Part shown: in pieces, positions 20,047 to 21,635 of the stretch
How the letters are laid out: each line of letters opens with the position of its first letter
Numbering within the stretch: the stretch's first letter is position 1
Virus record (IMG/VR): IMGVR_UViG_3300028615_000107
Coordinates: 1-21,635 of that record
DNA: 21,635 nt
Direction: 5' to 3' (one strand)
Source of the DNA: a virus
The notes under the pieces: model-generated
What the model saw: the letters and a program-made list of their open reading frames with translations, nothing else
Databases searched by the model: none
What the model was told of the DNA's origin: nothing
Translations under genes and position numbers: made by a program

Positions 20047-21635
20047 AGATTTTCAGAGAGAAGCTACAACAAGTTGAAGCTCTTACAACCATTATCAACA
20101 ATCAGCTTGATTACGCTTCGGGTGCATATGCAGCTACAGAAACCGCAGGAGACACGCCGCTTCCGCTTGAATCGATGTCGGTATTTCCAGAGCTTCGCTC
20201 TAATCTTGAAGAGCGTCAGTCTCTTATCCGATCTTTCGATGGATACGAGAAGTTCCTGTATTATGAGACAGGATCGTTATCGGCTTCTCTCAGCGGTGAC
20301 GATGATGAGGATTTGATACTTTATCAGCCAACTGCTTCGTGGCCGAAAGACAATAGCCTCAATCCACTTCCAACAACAAACTCAATAGCAGAGTCGTGGT
20401 TCAACACGCAGTCTATTCTTGCAGATGAATATGATGGCCAGAACCAGAATTGGCTACAACGCGTAGTTCCAAACTATCTTCTTGATGATAACGATTCAGA
20501 TGCATATTTGACCTTCGTGGATATGGTCGGTCATCACTTTGATTTGGTCAAAAACTATATTGATCAGATGACGCAGATTTACGACCGTGATCCAAGTTTC
20601 GAGCGCGGTCTATCGAAGGATTTGATATGGCACATCGGTAAATCTCTTGGATTGGAGTTCCCACACATCTCAACCGTTCTTTCAGCTGCCGGACTATCTG
20701 ATTGGGGAGTTTCAGCAGGAAGCTCGTCATATCTAGACACATATCGAGATGCGACACAAGAGTCGTGGAAGAGATTCCTTCATTCTCATATTTACTTGAT
20801 GAAAACAAAGGGAACCGAAGAATCCTTCCGAACGCTGTCCAATATTTATGGACTTCCATATGAGACTTTGCGCCTCAAAACATCGATGCATCCGTCAACT
20901 AATTATGTGTTGAATCCATCTGACTTAGACACGGCTGCATTTGAGACTTTTGATGAGTCTAATTATGTCCTTCCATTTACAAGTGGAACCCATCTTGAAC
21001 TGGCATTCTCGTCAAGCCTAATCGACATCAAGACGGTTGAGATGAGATTTTCCGTTTCAGGATCTGCAAGTGGAACACTTCTGGTTGCAGGAAACGGAAC
21101 TGCGCCAGATTGGTCGGTTGAAATCGTTCCAGAAACGGTCACATCTAGCTGGACTTCACGAGAATCTGTAAAGAAAGCCAAGTTTGTCGTCAAAGATAGT
21201 GCAGGATCGTGGGTTGCAACATCAGCAATCGACAACATTTTCAATAACGGATACTTCACTCTGATGCTTCGCAACACCGGAAGCACTTATGACTTCACAG
21301 TTGCGCAGTATAAGAGTGAAACTTTCCGCTACTTCTCTGGCCCACAAGCCATCACAACGGGATCGTTCACGGGCAGCTGGCTCGCAGACTCTCTCTTTGT
21401 CGGTGGCTCTGGATCTGAATGGTTTACAGGATCTGTTGATGAGGTGCGAGTATGGAGCGAGCCAATCCGCTTGCCGACCTTCCGCAACCATGTCAAGTTC
21501 CCCGGGCTCTACGGCGGTGAGACAACGGCGTCAGCCCGCGAACGACTTGTGTGGCGCCTCTCGTTCAATAAGCCGCAGAATATGGCAACAACCGCGAGCT
21601 ATCCTAACGAGTCGCCATTCCTTACGCAATATACT
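19962..21635 (+). CDS. Giant LamG-type structural protein, continuation in the -1 frame (runs off the window)
   Basis: An open frame from just after a TGA (19959-19961) to the right edge without any stop, over 550 codons. From about 19977 it reads AELNIDYAAWSNFIHFSSAK and RRLEIFREKLQQVEAL, the expected continuation of the preceding ORF. Later parts include an extended helical region (WLQRVVPNYLLDDNDSDAYL; SWKRFLHSHIYLMKTKGTEE) and from about 20970 a concanavalin/LamG-like beta sandwich ending SVDEVRVWSEPIR. The first in-frame ATG is 20175, after the conserved region, so separate initiation there would lose it. Most probably one protein of at least about 758 residues with the upstream ORF. A peripheral tail or baseplate role is likely. 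Confidence 0.8.

Noticed and set aside
1-21635. CRISPR arrays, insertion sequences, integrase or attachment sites
   Set aside because: I saw no regularly spaced repeats, transposase or integrase motifs, or terminal inverted repeats in the window.

Overview
The window is part of the genome of a tailed, contractile (T4-superfamily) bacteriophage. The diagnostic genes are a T4-type late sigma factor (gp55-like, 8456-9184), a gp5-like baseplate OB-fold protein, and the baseplate wedge proteins gp25 and gp6 in their usual order. Gene content and protein style recall T4-like phages of marine and freshwater bacteria: a phage-encoded Hsp20, a conserved four-helix coiled-coil membrane protein, and a giant LamG-type structural protein. 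No photosynthesis or other host-revealing gene is present, so the host stays open. Two lipoprotein-like signal peptides suggest a diderm host, but only weakly. Every gene I accept is on the + strand, with tight spacing, many TAATG stop/start overlaps and good AGGAG-type ribosome binding sites. Four genes use GTG or TTG starts.

Region 1 (1-2983) is an accessory block of small genes interspersed with three tRNA genes: Ser-GGA, Ser-CGA and a CAU tRNA. It holds small Cys-motif proteins, a HAD phosphatase, a 29-residue Lys/Arg-rich peptide, two small exported proteins and a membrane protein. A strong intrinsic terminator at 2991-3020 closes it.

Region 2 (3021-9230) starts with a sigma70-like promoter. 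It carries a metallophosphoesterase, a small protein with a UVR-like helical motif, an HNH endonuclease, an HD phosphohydrolase, a 37-residue ORF, a structured leader followed by Hsp20, the membrane coiled-coil protein, a GT2 glycosyltransferase, a small membrane protein and the late sigma factor. A second intrinsic terminator (9192-9230) closes it.

Region 3 (9231-21635) is the structural, presumably late, block: a small helical protein, the gp5-like protein (split over two frames), a small helical protein, gp25, gp6, a DNRLRE/CBM-like structural protein, four further structural candidates without a recognised T4 counterpart, and a very large structural protein (also split over two frames) that runs off the right edge. 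The late sigma factor at the end of region 2 would direct transcription of region 3.

The most important observation is that two normally continuous structural proteins are each interrupted by a -1 frame change. In both cases adding back a single base to a short homopolymer restores one reading frame. This suggests a base-calling or assembly deletion, or a real mutation, more than programmed frameshifting, but the sequence alone cannot decide. Family assignments are from recognition of motifs and recalled family patterns; no database search was possible.
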